DNA of 64,000 nucleotides from Peptoniphilaceae bacterium (GCA_028726605.1 JAQYPV010000023.1:62001-126000), one strand, 5' to 3'; positions 25,659 through 35,306 are shown, counted from the stretch's first letter. Notes: generated from the sequence alone by a model not told the origin. Translations and numbers: made by a program.

Positions 25659-25690
25659 AAAAACGGGATCCGCTCTGGGGTCCCGTTTTT
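25659..25690. terminator. Bidirectional terminator between queT and the ATP-grasp gene
   Basis: AAAAACGGGATCC...GGGTCCCGTTTTT. The A/T flanks make it work for both the converging queT (+) and ATP-grasp (-) transcripts. Confidence 0.85.
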
Positions 25691-25742
25691 GGATCTCAAG
25701 TTTTGGTGGCACGACGACTGGGCGCTGCCACGGCGCCATCGT

Positions 25743-27089
25743 CTATGCCTTGCGCCGCACGACAAACGCGGGCGCGGAGTAGTACGGCCGCGCCCCGGAG
25801 ATGAGGCCGTGGCGGCCCACGCGCGTGTACGAGCCGGCAAAGGCTTCATCGTAGAGGAAGAGGCCGATGACGTGCCCGAGCCGCGTCTCTTCGAGGGCGC
25901 CGGTTTCGGGATTGAGTTCCACGAAGGGCGTGGGATCCACATCGACGTATTCCTGATAGATGTAGCGGTCCAGCGGCAGATCGCGGATAATCTGTGCCCA
26001 CTCGCGCGGTTCGTGTTCGCGCCCCAGGAGAATGCCCTGTGACGCATAGGAATTGTACGGTTTCAAGATGAACGCGTCTTTTTCGGCGATGACGCGCGCC
26101 TTGTCTTCTTCGGAGACGAGGTCTTTCGTCCACGGCACGTGGGCCGCGACGAACGCGTTCTCGGCATCGCTCAGAATGGCCTGCGTCCTGGGATCGTACA
26201 TCATCGAGAAGATGGTCTTGGCGTGCATGACCTGCGATCGGAACGACCCGAACGACAAAAAGGCTCGGTCGCGGTAGGCCTGTTCGAAAGGTTGCGCCGC
26301 GTCGGCGAGGGCCACGTAATCGGACGTCACGAGGCGGCGGTACACGAGGTCGATGGGAAGGCGTTCGGCCGTGTCCTCTTGCGGCGCCCAGAGGCGTCCG
26401 CCGGTATAAGTGAGGTCCCGGACGTCGGCGATGACGGCCGAAACGCCGGCGCGGCGAAACGCGTCGCAAAAGACCTCAAATTCCAGAGACGTGCCTTTCT
26501 CGAGCGCGTCCACGATGGCGACGCTCTGGCAATCCCGCCCGGTGAGGGCGCGGTAGCGCGTCAAAAAGCGCGAAACGAGCGTGTCGAAGAGGGAAAAGGG
26601 CTGAATGTCCCAATCCTCGGCCATCGCGCGGAACAGTTCGGTTTCGCTGAGCAACCCGCCCAAGACGCGATCTTCGTTCATGGCGGACGAGCCGTCGGTG
26701 TTGAGTTCGCAGAATTTGAAGTCCGTCCCGCCGTTGTAGAAAATGTCATAGCGCCCCACGGGCACGGGGATATCGTAGCCGGGGTCGATCAAGATGAGGT
26801 CTTCCGTTTTAGCGTCAAAGTGAAAGCCCGGGCGGTAGTCTGGATTTTTCACGTATTCGGCCGTGATCTTGCGCCCAATGCTCACCATCGTCGCAATGAT
26901 CTCTTCGAAGAGATGGACGGTCTCTTCGGGAAAGAAGATGCCCTGATAGGTCATGGGGATGACGATGCCGTGGTAGAGACGGCGCGTCTCTTCGCTCGTC
27001 TCGAGCATGTTTTGCGCGTCGGCGCCGAAGCGCCGGGGCTCGGCGAGCGCTCTTTGGATGTAGTCTTGTGTGAATTCAGGATAGAACAT
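25743..27089 (-). CDS. ATP-grasp ligase related to glutathionylspermidine synthase
   Basis: 448-residue protein resembling the C-N ligase (synthetase) domain of glutathionylspermidine synthase-like ATP-grasp enzymes. Visible features: GRYDIFYNGG, the ligand/metal-type FCELNTDGSSAMNEDR (ExNxD), a nucleotide-binding ILKPYNSYASQGILLG segment, and the EYVDVDPTPFVELNPE region. No amidase domain is present. The track ORF begins at 27101, but GAGGTG lies five bases before ATG 27089 (MFYPEF), which I use. It overlaps the upstream glutamate-cysteine-ligase-like gene by 14 bases, so the two are almost certainly coupled. The natural reading is a second peptide-bond-forming step on gamma-Glu-Cys or a similar product; the acceptor is unknown. 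Confidence 0.72.
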   Translation of the reverse strand: MFYPEFTQDYIQRALAEPRRFGADAQNMLETSEETRRLYHGIVIPMTYQGIFFPEETVHLFEEIIATMVSIGRKITAEYVKNPDYRPGFHFDAKTEDLILIDPGYDIPVPVGRYDIFYNGGTDFKFCELNTDGSSAMNEDRVLGGLLSETELFRAMAEDWDIQPFSLFDTLVSRFLTRYRALTGRDCQSVAIVDALEKGTSLEFEVFCDAFRRAGVSAVIADVRDLTYTGGRLWAPQEDTAERLPIDLVYRRLVTSDYVALADAAQPFEQAYRDRAFLSFGSFRSQVMHAKTIFSMMYDPRTQAILSDAENAFVAAHVPWTKDLVSEEDKARVIAEKDAFILKPYNSYASQGILLGREHEPREWAQIIRDLPLDRYIYQEYVDVDPTPFVELNPETGALEETRLGHVIGLFLYDEAFAGSYTRVGRHGLISGARPYYSAPAFVVRRKA

Positions 27090-28398
27090 GTCGCACCTCA
27101 ATGGAATTCCATGCTTCTTGCCAACCGACCCGATCGACCAGGCGGCCGAGTTCTGTGGCGGGCGTATCCAAGTTGTTCCACAGCGCTTCGAGCGGATCCA
27201 ACAAGGCCGCCTCGTCAGAGGATAGCGCCTCGCGCGCCATGCGGAGGAGGCCCAGACCCCAGTTCACGAAGTAATCCGAGTGGTAATAACCCTGTAGGCC
27301 GTGATCGCGTCCAGAGCACTTGCCGCGCTCCACCCACTGTGTCGTCATGGGCGTAAAGAGGGCGGAGAGTCTCTCGAGGTTGTCGCGGTTGTAGAAGAGG
27401 CCTTTGATGAGGGCTGCCGCGCCCATGCCGTATGTCGGCTTCACGGAATCCATGGCGCGGATTTCCAGTACCCCTTTCGCTCGGACGTCGGGAAAGACGA
27501 TGGACATCCCGTGACGGACGAGGGCTTCGGCTTCTTCGGGTGAGCGGGCGTCGTCCAAGACGTCAGCGAGCGTGCGGTCTCCCGTGCGCACGACGTCGCC
27601 GCCGCTTTCGTAGAAGATGGGCGGCACGCCGAGGACCCAATCGGCGTACTTCTCGACGGAGAAATCGTCGTCGAACACCGTGGACGGAAAGCCGCTGCGC
27701 GCGGGGTCGGTGTGGGTCCACACGTCTTGGCGAAAGTTGTGGTGCAAAAGTTGTTTCCCTTCGAAGTCGACGGCGGAGTCGAACAGGGTGTAGAGGATGG
27801 GCGAAAGTGCCACGAGCACGCGGTATTTCGTGATAAAATCGGCATCACTACCGACATCGATGGAGAGCTGAAAGGCACAACTCTGGCGCATCATGGTGCG
27901 GGAGAGTGCGCCTCGGGCGCCCATGTGCTGATCCATCAAGGCGTAGCGCGTCTTCGGGATGAGGGGAATGGCGTCCACGGGGTTTTGAGGGTCGAGGCCG
28001 AGCGTCACGAGCCGCAGGCCGCGGGCGTCGAGGACTTCGTAGACTTCGTCCACGGCGTGGCGATACGCGGCGAGGAGCGTCGTGACTTGAGTCGCCGGGG
28101 GCAACGAGAATTCGAGCTGTGCGCCCGGTTCCAAGGTGATGGCGTTCGTCGGCCCTTCCAGCCCGATGATGTGCCCGTCCGTTGCGGTGACCGTCCAGTC
28201 GGGATGCAAGGCGGAAAGACGCTCCATCACGCCTTCTACGCCGTCATCGCCGGGGTACATGACGCGGTGGCCTTCCGCATCGATGACCAGGTGTTCGATT
28301 TCGGGCCCCAACATCCAGCGGATGCGATCTTTGTATCCGGCGCGAATGCGATTGGTGATCAGGCGTCGCTTCTCTTCATGTGATTGAAACAAACTCAT
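27076..28398 (-). CDS. Glutamate-cysteine-ligase-like enzyme (GCS2 family)
   Basis: 440-residue carboxylate-amine ligase, similar to the plant/proteobacterial GCL and EgtA group (GCS2). Motifs: GPEIEHLVID near residue 30, ITLEPGAQLEFS (the family's LEPGGQxELS), MMRQSCAFQLSIDVGS, LSPILYTLFDSAVDFEGK, and VLEIRAMDS near the C-terminus. It would join the gamma-carboxylate of glutamate to cysteine or another amine using ATP. The track ORF is 147 codons too long; ATG 28398 follows GGAGGAATTT and gives MSLFQSHEEK. No GshAB-type fusion is present; the ATP-grasp partner is a separate overlapping gene. The substrate cannot be proven from sequence. Confidence 0.82.
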   Translation of the reverse strand: MSLFQSHEEKRRLITNRIRAGYKDRIRWMLGPEIEHLVIDAEGHRVMYPGDDGVEGVMERLSALHPDWTVTATDGHIIGLEGPTNAITLEPGAQLEFSLPPATQVTTLLAAYRHAVDEVYEVLDARGLRLVTLGLDPQNPVDAIPLIPKTRYALMDQHMGARGALSRTMMRQSCAFQLSIDVGSDADFITKYRVLVALSPILYTLFDSAVDFEGKQLLHHNFRQDVWTHTDPARSGFPSTVFDDDFSVEKYADWVLGVPPIFYESGGDVVRTGDRTLADVLDDARSPEEAEALVRHGMSIVFPDVRAKGVLEIRAMDSVKPTYGMGAAALIKGLFYNRDNLERLSALFTPMTTQWVERGKCSGRDHGLQGYYHSDYFVNWGLGLLRMAREALSSDEAALLDPLEALWNNLDTPATELGRLVDRVGWQEAWNSIEVRHVLS

Positions 28399-28431
28399 AA
28401 ATTCCTCCACGCCCTCGAAGGCGTCTGCGTG

Positions 28432-28440
28432 TGCTATCGT
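28432..28440 (+). promoter_or_regulatory. Possible extended -10 promoter of the MBL-fold gene
   Basis: TGCTATCGT, 37 bases before the start codon, in the 78-base gap between divergent genes. The -35 is not clear. Confidence 0.35.
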
Positions 28441-28476
28441 TTCGGGTATGAAAGTCTGGATCGGAAAGGAGACAGG

Positions 28477-29253
28477 ATGCACGACCAAATTGTCATACGG
28501 TATCTCTACAATAGCGGATTTACGATCGAATATGGTAATGATTTTATCGTCATCGACTACGTCGAGGGCCCTCTGACCTTGCCCGTCGATCGTGAGATTT
28601 TGTTTATAGTTACCCATGCGCACTCGGATCATTACAATCCGGCCATTTTCTCGCTTCCGGGCGCTGAGCGGGCCCGCTATGTGCTGTCGACCGACATCGA
28701 AGCGCCCGAGGCGATTGAAGCGTCCCAGGCGTCGGGAACGATCCTCCGCCTGGCGTCCACGCGGGAAGAGGCGGCAGTGCGCAAGATCGTCTACGACCCG
28801 AAGCGCACGCGCCGCATCGCGCCCATGGACGCCTTTCACTGGGGCGACGTCGCCTTTCAGGCGTTTGGCTCAACGGATCAAGGCGTTTCCCTTCTGTTCA
28901 CCATTCGCGGAGTCAGCTTCTTTCACGCCGGAGATCTGAACGCTTGGGCGTGGCCCAACACGTCAAAAGCTGAACAGACCCGCGAAGAGTCCGACTACCG
29001 GCGCTGGCTGGATCGCATCTCGGCCTACCCCATCGACATTGGCTTCGGCGTCGTCGACCCCCGCCTCGGGGAAAATGCCATGATCGGCGGCGCGCTTTTT
29101 CTGGAAATGCTCAAGCCCCAGATCTTCATCCCCATGCACTTTCGCGAAGGCACCGACGCGCCGTTTCACTTTCGCAAGATCTACCAGCCCCGCACCGACA
29201 GCGTCATCAAAGTGCTGACCGAGCCCGGGGAGCGGGTCATCGTGCAGGGATGA
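28477..29253 (+). CDS. Metallo-beta-lactamase-fold hydrolase
   Basis: 258-residue MBL-fold protein. The zinc motif THAHSDHYN is intact; a second metal ligand lies in FFHAGDLNAW and a later His in FIPMHFREG. The short length and the DLNAWAW segment resemble the UlaG/YtnP-like or generic 'MBL fold metallo-hydrolase' group seen in Clostridia; the substrate is unknown. Start ATG 28477 follows GGAAAGGAGACAGG; the track start at 28384 lies inside the divergent gene. It is divergent from the GCL/ATP-grasp pair, which may imply a link in thiol or peptide metabolism, but that is only positional. Confidence 0.82.
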   Translation: MHDQIVIRYLYNSGFTIEYGNDFIVIDYVEGPLTLPVDREILFIVTHAHSDHYNPAIFSLPGAERARYVLSTDIEAPEAIEASQASGTILRLASTREEAAVRKIVYDPKRTRRIAPMDAFHWGDVAFQAFGSTDQGVSLLFTIRGVSFFHAGDLNAWAWPNTSKAEQTREESDYRRWLDRISAYPIDIGFGVVDPRLGENAMIGGALFLEMLKPQIFIPMHFREGTDAPFHFRKIYQPRTDSVIKVLTEPGERVIVQG

Positions 29254-29320
29254 GGGCGGCCTCTTGGAGGCCGCGACAGACGAGGCCACAGTGTCCCCTG
29301 CGTGACGCACCTCGCCGAAC

Positions 29321-29352
29321 AAAAAACGGTCATCGGACCACTCCGATGACCG
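29321..29352 (-). terminator. Intrinsic terminator of rubrerythrin
   Basis: Minus strand: CGGTCATCGGA-GTGG-TCCGATGACCG then TTTTTT. It lies about 90 bases past the rubrerythrin stop. Confidence 0.85.
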
Positions 29353-29441
29353 CTCATCACACGATTCCGTTTGTTTCGCGATGCCGACCTTCGCCGGTTT
29401 CGGAATTCCGTAACCCTCGGGAACTCCCTCGCGTCCAGCGC

Positions 29442-29981
29442 TTAGTAGTTCTGCGCTTCGATCTGGAAGAACGCCTGCGGATGATGGCAGACCGGGCAAA
29501 CTTCCGGCGCCTGCTCGCCGACGACGATGTGACCGCAGTTGCGGCACTCCCAGATTTTCACTTCGCTGCGCTTGAAGACTTCCTGCGCCTCGACGTTGTG
29601 CAGCAGGGCGCGATAGCGCTCTTCGTGACGCTTCTCAATTTCAGCCACCTCGCGGAACTTCTCCGCCAATTCCGGGAAGCCCTCTTCGTCCGCCGTCTTG
29701 GCGAAGCCCGGATACATGTCCGTCCACTCGTAGTTCTCGCCATGAGCCGCATCGTCCAAGTTAGCCGCCGTGTCGCCTACGCCGTACAGCTCGTCAAACC
29801 AGAGCTTCGCATGTGCGCGCTCGTTGTTGGCCGTATCCAAGAACAGAGCCGAAATCTGCTCAAAGCCCTGCTTCTTCGCCTTCGAAGCGTAATACGTATA
29901 CTTGTTGCGCGCCTTCGACTCGCCCGCCAGCGCCGCTTCCAAATTCTTCTGCGTCTGCGTTCCTTCGTACTTATTCGCCAT
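29442..29981 (-). CDS. rbr: Rubrerythrin
   Basis: 179-residue non-haem iron peroxidase protecting anaerobes against hydrogen peroxide. The N-terminal four-helix domain carries the diiron ligands ([31 protein letters not shown]), and the C-terminal rubredoxin-like domain has two CxxC knuckles ([17 protein letters not shown]). Length is slightly below the classical 191-195 residues. The start follows AAAAGGAGTTTATC and lies behind a strong promoter; a terminator follows, so it is monocistronic. It fits with rubredoxin at 51.8 kb, a likely electron donor. Confidence 0.97.
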   Translation of the reverse strand: MANKYEGTQTQKNLEAALAGESKARNKYTYYASKAKKQGFEQISALFLDTANNERAHAKLWFDELYGVGDTAANLDDAAHGENYEWTDMYPGFAKTADEEGFPELAEKFREVAEIEKRHEERYRALLHNVEAQEVFKRSEVKIWECRNCGHIVVGEQAPEVCPVCHHPQAFFQIEAQNY

Positions 29982-30027
29982 GATAAACTCCTTTTCTTTT
30001 TACCTCGTGCCAATCCCTACGTATGCG

Positions 30028-30056
30028 AGTATGGCCCTGCTTTTCGCCGTTGTCAA
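30028..30056 (-). promoter_or_regulatory. Promoter of rubrerythrin
   Basis: Minus strand: consensus -35 TTGACA (30056-30051), 17-base spacer, -10 CATACT (30033-30028). One of the few strong -35 boxes in the window. Confidence 0.85.
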
Positions 30057-30075
30057 GAAAACATCCGCTTTCGCG

Positions 30076-31272
<1,197 letters not shown>

Positions 31273-31357
31273 AATCGACTCCCTTCCGTTTGACACATTC
31301 GTTCCCCTTCATCCGCCGCGATGTCGTCCGTCCGCGGCGCCTCATCATCCAACGTCT

Positions 31358-32275
31358 TTATTTCCACAGGGGCGACGGATAAACGCCGTCCTGCACCAAA
31401 TTTTGGAACCCTTGAACGACCGGCGCACGATCCTCGTGGTACGTCACGCCCAGCCACGCGTCATCCGACGTGAAGACATCCACCAGAATGGCGTCCTCTT
31501 TTTTGAGTTCACCCCCGACCGCTTCCGGGAGCAGCGCCTCCGCCTTCAGCGGATCGCGTTGGACCTCTTCCGCGAAGAAGTGCTCGTACGCCTGCGCGAT
31601 GACCTCCATAAACGCCTCTTGGAAACCCCAGAAGTTCATCGAGACGATGGTGTCGCCCGAAAGGCTCTGCATCGCGCCAGAGACATCCTCAAAGAGGGCG
31701 TCGTCCCCGTCTTTGTAGACCTTTTTGCGCTCCACGATGCCCACCAGGTGGTCGTCCGCGACACGGCACACGCCGCGCGACACCGACCCGTGCTCGGTCA
31801 AGGTGTTACGAATCTTGAACCCGACCATGGCGTGATGGTTCGGTTCGTGCTCCTCCTTCAAAAAGTTGTAGAGTTTGACGAAAGCCTCCCGTCCATAGTA
31901 GTCATCCGAGTTGATCACGGCAAACGGCGCATCGATGAGATCCCGCGCCGAATAGATGGCGTGCGTGGTCCCCCACGGCTTCTCCCGTCCCTCGGGAATG
32001 GCGAAGCCTTCGGGCACATCCTCCAAGTCCTGATAGACGACTTGGAGGTCCAGTTCCTTCGGCAGGTGCGAAAGCAGCACCTCGTCAAACACCTCGCGAT
32101 TTTCCTCTTTGATGATGAAGATGAAACGCTTGAATCCCGCGGCTACCGCGTCGAAGACGGAATAGTCGATGATGATTTCACCATGGGGCCCCACCGGGTC
32201 AATTTGCTTGAGCCCCCCGTAGCGCGAGCCCATCCCTGCCGCCAAGATCAGCATAATTGGTTCTCTTCTCGCCAC
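31358..32275 (-). CDS. Sugar-phosphate nucleotidyltransferase family protein
   Basis: 305-residue protein with a Rossmann-like nucleotidyltransferase fold: LILAAGMGSRYGGLKQ (nucleotide-binding loop), GTTHAIYSARD, and VINSDDYYG (metal Asp). The N-terminus is typical of NDP-sugar pyrophosphorylases, but I cannot tell which sugar or nucleotide it uses. The C-terminal half (VFTSDDAWLGVTYHEDR) contains a segment found in many clostridial 'nucleotidyltransferase' proteins. Start GTG 32275 is chosen because AAGGAGGGAAGT precedes it; the track ORF runs 100 codons further without support. It is divergent from the AI-2E-type exporter and 85 bases upstream of ackA. Confidence 0.82.
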   Translation of the reverse strand: MARREPIMLILAAGMGSRYGGLKQIDPVGPHGEIIIDYSVFDAVAAGFKRFIFIIKEENREVFDEVLLSHLPKELDLQVVYQDLEDVPEGFAIPEGREKPWGTTHAIYSARDLIDAPFAVINSDDYYGREAFVKLYNFLKEEHEPNHHAMVGFKIRNTLTEHGSVSRGVCRVADDHLVGIVERKKVYKDGDDALFEDVSGAMQSLSGDTIVSMNFWGFQEAFMEVIAQAYEHFFAEEVQRDPLKAEALLPEAVGGELKKEDAILVDVFTSDDAWLGVTYHEDRAPVVQGFQNLVQDGVYPSPLWK

Positions 32276-32385
32276 ACTTCCCTCCTTGAACTTCCGCATC
32301 AGTAAAAACGATTCCCTCTCATCCTTTACTATAGCATAACGCGGCGTCGCGTTGAGTGTGCACGGCCAAAATGACCGCTCGTCTG

Positions 32386-32394
32386 TGATAGAAT
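32386..32394 (+). promoter_or_regulatory. Extended -10 promoter of the AI-2E family gene
   Basis: TGATAGAAT, identical to the element before the helicase-nuclease gene, about 115 bases upstream of the start codon. No convincing -35. Confidence 0.45.
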
Positions 32395-32510
32395 AGAAGA
32401 AATTTTGAATTCGCGACCACGCCCGTCGATCCGTTCTCTGATCGAAGGGGTTGAGCGCTGAGATAACAGGTCGAAGAATGGATCGCTCAGATATACAGAA
32501 AGAGGATGCG

Positions 32511-33689
32511 ATGAAACTGACACCGGAACAAAAGAACACCATCCAAGTCGGCACCCGCATTGCGGCATTTGCCATTGTCTTTGCCTATCTCGTCTACAAT
32601 GTGCCCGTCCTCTGGAAGATGCTGATGACGCTCATCGGCATCATTCAGCCGTTCCTGGTGGGCCTCGGCATCGCCTTTCTGGTCAACATGCCCATGCGCG
32701 TCATCGAAGGGCTTTTGATGAAGATGCACCTCAAGCGCTCCCAGGCGCGGCCCATCGCCATGATTCTGGCGCTTCTGTTCATTCTGGGCTTCGTCATCTT
32801 CACCTTTGGGATCATCATGCCCCGCGTCATCGACTCGGTCATGTCGTTCGTGCGCCTCGTCCCGAATGCGTTGAGCGATGCGCGCACGTGGATCCACGAC
32901 GCACAATGGCTTGGCAACTACCGCCAGCCCATTAACGACTTCATCGATCAACTCATGATGAACATCAACACCATGACGTTCCAGCAGTTCATCGACACGT
33001 ACTTCCAGCAGATCGATCTCAAGGCCATACTGCAACAATTCGCCTCGAACATCTTTACCCGCGTTGGCTCCATCTTCGGCGTCATCGTGACGAGCTTGGC
33101 CGCGTTCATCTTCACCATCTACATTCTCATGGGCAAAGAGCGCTTGAGCCGCTCGATGAAGAAATTCGTCTATACGTTCTTGAGCGAAAAGCGCGCCGAT
33201 ACAGTGATGTACGTCTCGTACACGGCGTTTGACAACTTCTACAACTTTTTCACCGGCCAATTCCTGGAGGCCATTCTGCTCGGCGTCATGAACTACGCCG
33301 GCATGACCATCTTGGGCTTGCAATACGCCCTGGTCATCTCCCTGCTGACCATGATCGGCGCGCTCATCCCGCTCGTGGGCGCGTTCCTCGCCGGCCTCTT
33401 CGGCGCCCTGATGCTCATCACCATCTCGCCCATCGACGCCGCGTGCTACATGCTCTACATCACCCTTTTACAACAGCTCGAAGGCAACATCGTCTATCCG
33501 CGCGTGGTGGGTTCGCAGACCGGAATGCCGGGCATGGTCGTCATGCTGTCCGTCATCGTCGGCGCCGCACTCATGGGATTTGCCGGCATGTTCTTGTTCG
33601 TGCCGCTCACAGCCACGTTCTACACCATCATCAACGACTACATGAATCGGACCATTGCCGAGAAGCACTTGCGATTAGAGGCGAAATAG
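32511..33689 (+). CDS. AI-2E family transporter
   Basis: 392-residue polytopic membrane protein of the AI-2E (TqsA/YdiK/YtvI-like) family, whose members export small molecules or act as Na+/H+ antiporters; the name does not prove autoinducer transport. Eight or so hydrophobic segments are visible, with the family's amphipathic periplasmic stretch in the middle and the conserved LIPLVGAFLAG and QQLEGNIVYPRVVG regions near the C-terminus. Start ATG 32511 follows GAAAGAGG; the track start is 20 codons upstream. Monocistronic. Confidence 0.9.
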   Translation: MKLTPEQKNTIQVGTRIAAFAIVFAYLVYNVPVLWKMLMTLIGIIQPFLVGLGIAFLVNMPMRVIEGLLMKMHLKRSQARPIAMILALLFILGFVIFTFGIIMPRVIDSVMSFVRLVPNALSDARTWIHDAQWLGNYRQPINDFIDQLMMNINTMTFQQFIDTYFQQIDLKAILQQFASNIFTRVGSIFGVIVTSLAAFIFTIYILMGKERLSRSMKKFVYTFLSEKRADTVMYVSYTAFDNFYNFFTGQFLEAILLGVMNYAGMTILGLQYALVISLLTMIGALIPLVGAFLAGLFGALMLITISPIDAACYMLYITLLQQLEGNIVYPRVVGSQTGMPGMVVMLSVIVGAALMGFAGMFLFVPLTATFYTIINDYMNRTIAEKHLRLEAK

Positions 33690-33811
33690 ACAGAAGCGTC
33701 AACGTAGAGGCAGCACGATGTAGCGTCCCCTCGCGACCCACGACTCTCATTTTTCGCGATGTTGTGATTCTGAGCCATTCCAGGCCGATATCATTGTCGT
33801 TTAACAAAAAG

Positions 33812-33830
33812 AGGGGGCCTCTCGCCCCCT
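33812..33830 (-). terminator. Terminator of the small membrane protein gene
   Basis: Minus strand: GGGGGC-GAGAG-GCCCCC followed by TCTTTTTG, 22 bases past the stop at 33852. Confidence 0.82.
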
Positions 33831-33851
33831 TCGTTCAATGATTTCTTTGAT

Positions 33852-34247
33852 TCACGACAGCTCTTGAAAGGACTGAAGTTTTTTCTTTTGCCATGAATAG
33901 AATACGGCAAAGACAATCATCGGAACGGCAAACATGACAATCGCCGGTACGAGCTCCTCCACCCTACTCGGGTATGCTCCCTTTGATAGAATCTTGAAAA
34001 TCAGAAAGACGATGCTGTTCAACAAGAGCACGCCTAAAAAAGCGAGACGGGTGAATTTGAGCGAGCGCTTCTCATAGGACAGCTCTGCCGCCGCGACAAT
34101 TTCTGGTATGACCAAACCATACAAGGTCACAGCTGTGCCTGATACTAGTTCTGATTGAGATAAGAAAATTAGAGCGAGCAGCAACCACGTTCCAACGAAG
34201 GCTAGAATTGAACGCCTTGCCGCCCATTTCCATTTATTACTTTTCAC
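33852..34247 (-). CDS. Small four-helix membrane protein, unknown function
   Basis: 131 residues with four predicted membrane segments (LAFVGTWLLLALIFL, VTLYGLVIPEIVAAA, LAFLGVLLLNSIVFLIF, VPAIVMFAVPMIVFAVFY) and a basic N-terminus (MKSNKWKWAARR). GTG start with AAAGGAAGTGGCGC upstream. I do not recognise a family. Codon use is AT-richer than the core genes around it, and it lies at the edge of the accessory region. A short signal-peptide-like ORF sits 51 bases upstream on the same strand, and a terminator follows. Confidence 0.65.
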   Translation of the reverse strand: MKSNKWKWAARRSILAFVGTWLLLALIFLSQSELVSGTAVTLYGLVIPEIVAAAELSYEKRSLKFTRLAFLGVLLLNSIVFLIFKILSKGAYPSRVEELVPAIVMFAVPMIVFAVFYSWQKKKLQSFQELS

Positions 34248-34298
34248 GCGCCACTTCCTTTCACTTCATTGGATAGAACGTCTCTAAAACGATCTAGA

Positions 34299-34367
34299 TC
34301 ACGCATTCACTCTATTCATAACAATCACTAAGAATAACCCGGCTAAAAATAGCGCTTTTCGTTTCAT
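34299..34367 (-). CDS. 22-codon signal-peptide-like small ORF
   Basis: Too short for the track. It reads MKRKALFLAGLFLVIVMNRVNA then stop, with GAGGTG six bases before the ATG. It looks like a complete secretion signal (positive start, hydrophobic core, VNA end) without a mature part. It may be a short hydrophobic peptide, a leader of the gene downstream, or the remnant of a truncated secreted protein. Confidence 0.45.
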   Translation of the reverse strand: MKRKALFLAGLFLVIVMNRVNA

Positions 34368-34917
34368 GATGCACCTCACTAGCCATTTTTCATCACGTTT
34401 TAAATGCTCAAAATATGAGCTTGCAAACGTTTTCTATTCACTTACGCTTCACAAAAAAAAACGGTCACGCCATCGGAAGGCACCTTAAAATAGATCTATT
34501 CCACTTTTACTATAAATCAGTTGTCATTAGAAGTCAATATAAAAAGTTGTGTAGTCGGTCAGCCGCAAATTGCAAGTTAAAATGCAACACTCCATTACAG
34601 ATGAAATCCGGTGATTCATCCCTCTAGGCTTCACCCCCTAGGGGGTGGAATATTTTTCCCTCCGTGCCCGCTCCTCTGCCGCACGAGCCGTGAAACGCGG
34701 CGATTGGCGCCCTCGAACCGCCGGGAGCCTCGACGAACGGCATCGCACGCCGCAATTTTTTGTGGTGCTATTCTCATATTTGAATGAGCAAAGACATTTT
34801 GAGGCAGCCCTGTTGTCGCTCTTTTCGATATGGCGTTTAGCGCATACCGAAATCGCCGAAAAGATGGTGGCTAATTCCTATATAGGATGAGCGCCCAAAA
34901 AATCCGCGCCGTCGATG

Positions 34918-34949
34918 GTGGCTATTCTCATTAACGCGAGAGCAACCAC
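34918..34949. repeat. Hairpin element GTGGCTATTCTC...CCAC
   Basis: GTGG/CCAC and CTC/GAG stems around ATTAACGC. Sequence-related to the element at 24490. Confidence 0.5.
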
Positions 34950-35012
34950 ATTTTGGCCGGATTCGGTAGGTGCAAAAATCGAATATGAAAAGAGCGATAA
35001 ACGAGTTTTAAA

Positions 35013-35052
35013 AAATGTGGTGGCTCAGGCCGATATCGAAAAGAACCATCAA
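35013..35052. repeat. Interspersed repeat GTGGTGGCTcaggCCGATAT, copy 1
   Basis: Aligns over about 40 bases with 35084-35126, with about six differences. Ends are partly complementary (TGGTGGCT with AACCATCA). Confidence 0.6.
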
Positions 35053-35083
35053 GTCGACGCCACACCACTGCGCGCCGGTTCTG

Positions 35084-35126
35084 AAAAATGTAGTGGCTTA
35101 AGCCGATATTGAAAATAGCCATCAAA
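35084..35126. repeat. Interspersed repeat, copy 2
   Basis: AGTGGCTTAAGCCGATATTG core, ending TAGCCATCAAA. See copy 1 at 35013. Confidence 0.6.
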
Positions 35127-35278
35127 TGGAGAGGACGGCCGGTCTCTTCCTGTACCGCAATTTTCATATATGGCCTGTAGGTGCCAAATGAGAATTGCAA
35201 TCAATTCAATCGCCACATAAAAACCGGGAGCCATCGGCATCCAGCTTTTTTATTTAACTAAAGTCTTTGTTAACTCAT

Positions 35279-35306
35279 TTGACACTTACAAGCGAATTGA
35301 GATGAT
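35279..35306 (+). promoter_or_regulatory. Candidate promoter of the secreted-protein operon
   Basis: Consensus -35 TTGACA (35279-35284), 16-base spacer, weak -10 GATGAT (35301-35306). The leader to the first gene would be about 140 bases. Confidence 0.45.

Larger units (their letters stand above)
34380..35270. other. AT-rich repeat desert before the secreted-protein operon
   Basis: About 890 bases without a supported gene. It contains a palindrome CACCCCCTAGGGGGTG (about 34631-34646) and several copies of a GTGGCT...AGCCAT(C) hairpin-like element (34.76-35.13 kb). Track ORFs here have no ribosome sites. Confidence 0.55.

Noticed and set aside
27076-28839. 587-codon version of the GCL-like gene
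   Set aside because: The extra 147 codons run through the divergent promoter and MBL gene; a strong ribosome site marks ATG 28398.
34645-35112. Track ORFs at 34645-34890 and 34915-35112
   Set aside because: They lie across the hairpin-repeat family, have no ribosome sites and no recognisable composition of a protein.
35267-35284. Rex operator TTGTTAACTCATTTGACA
   Set aside because: The left half matches the Rex consensus, but the right half does not (TTTGACA instead of TTAACAA).
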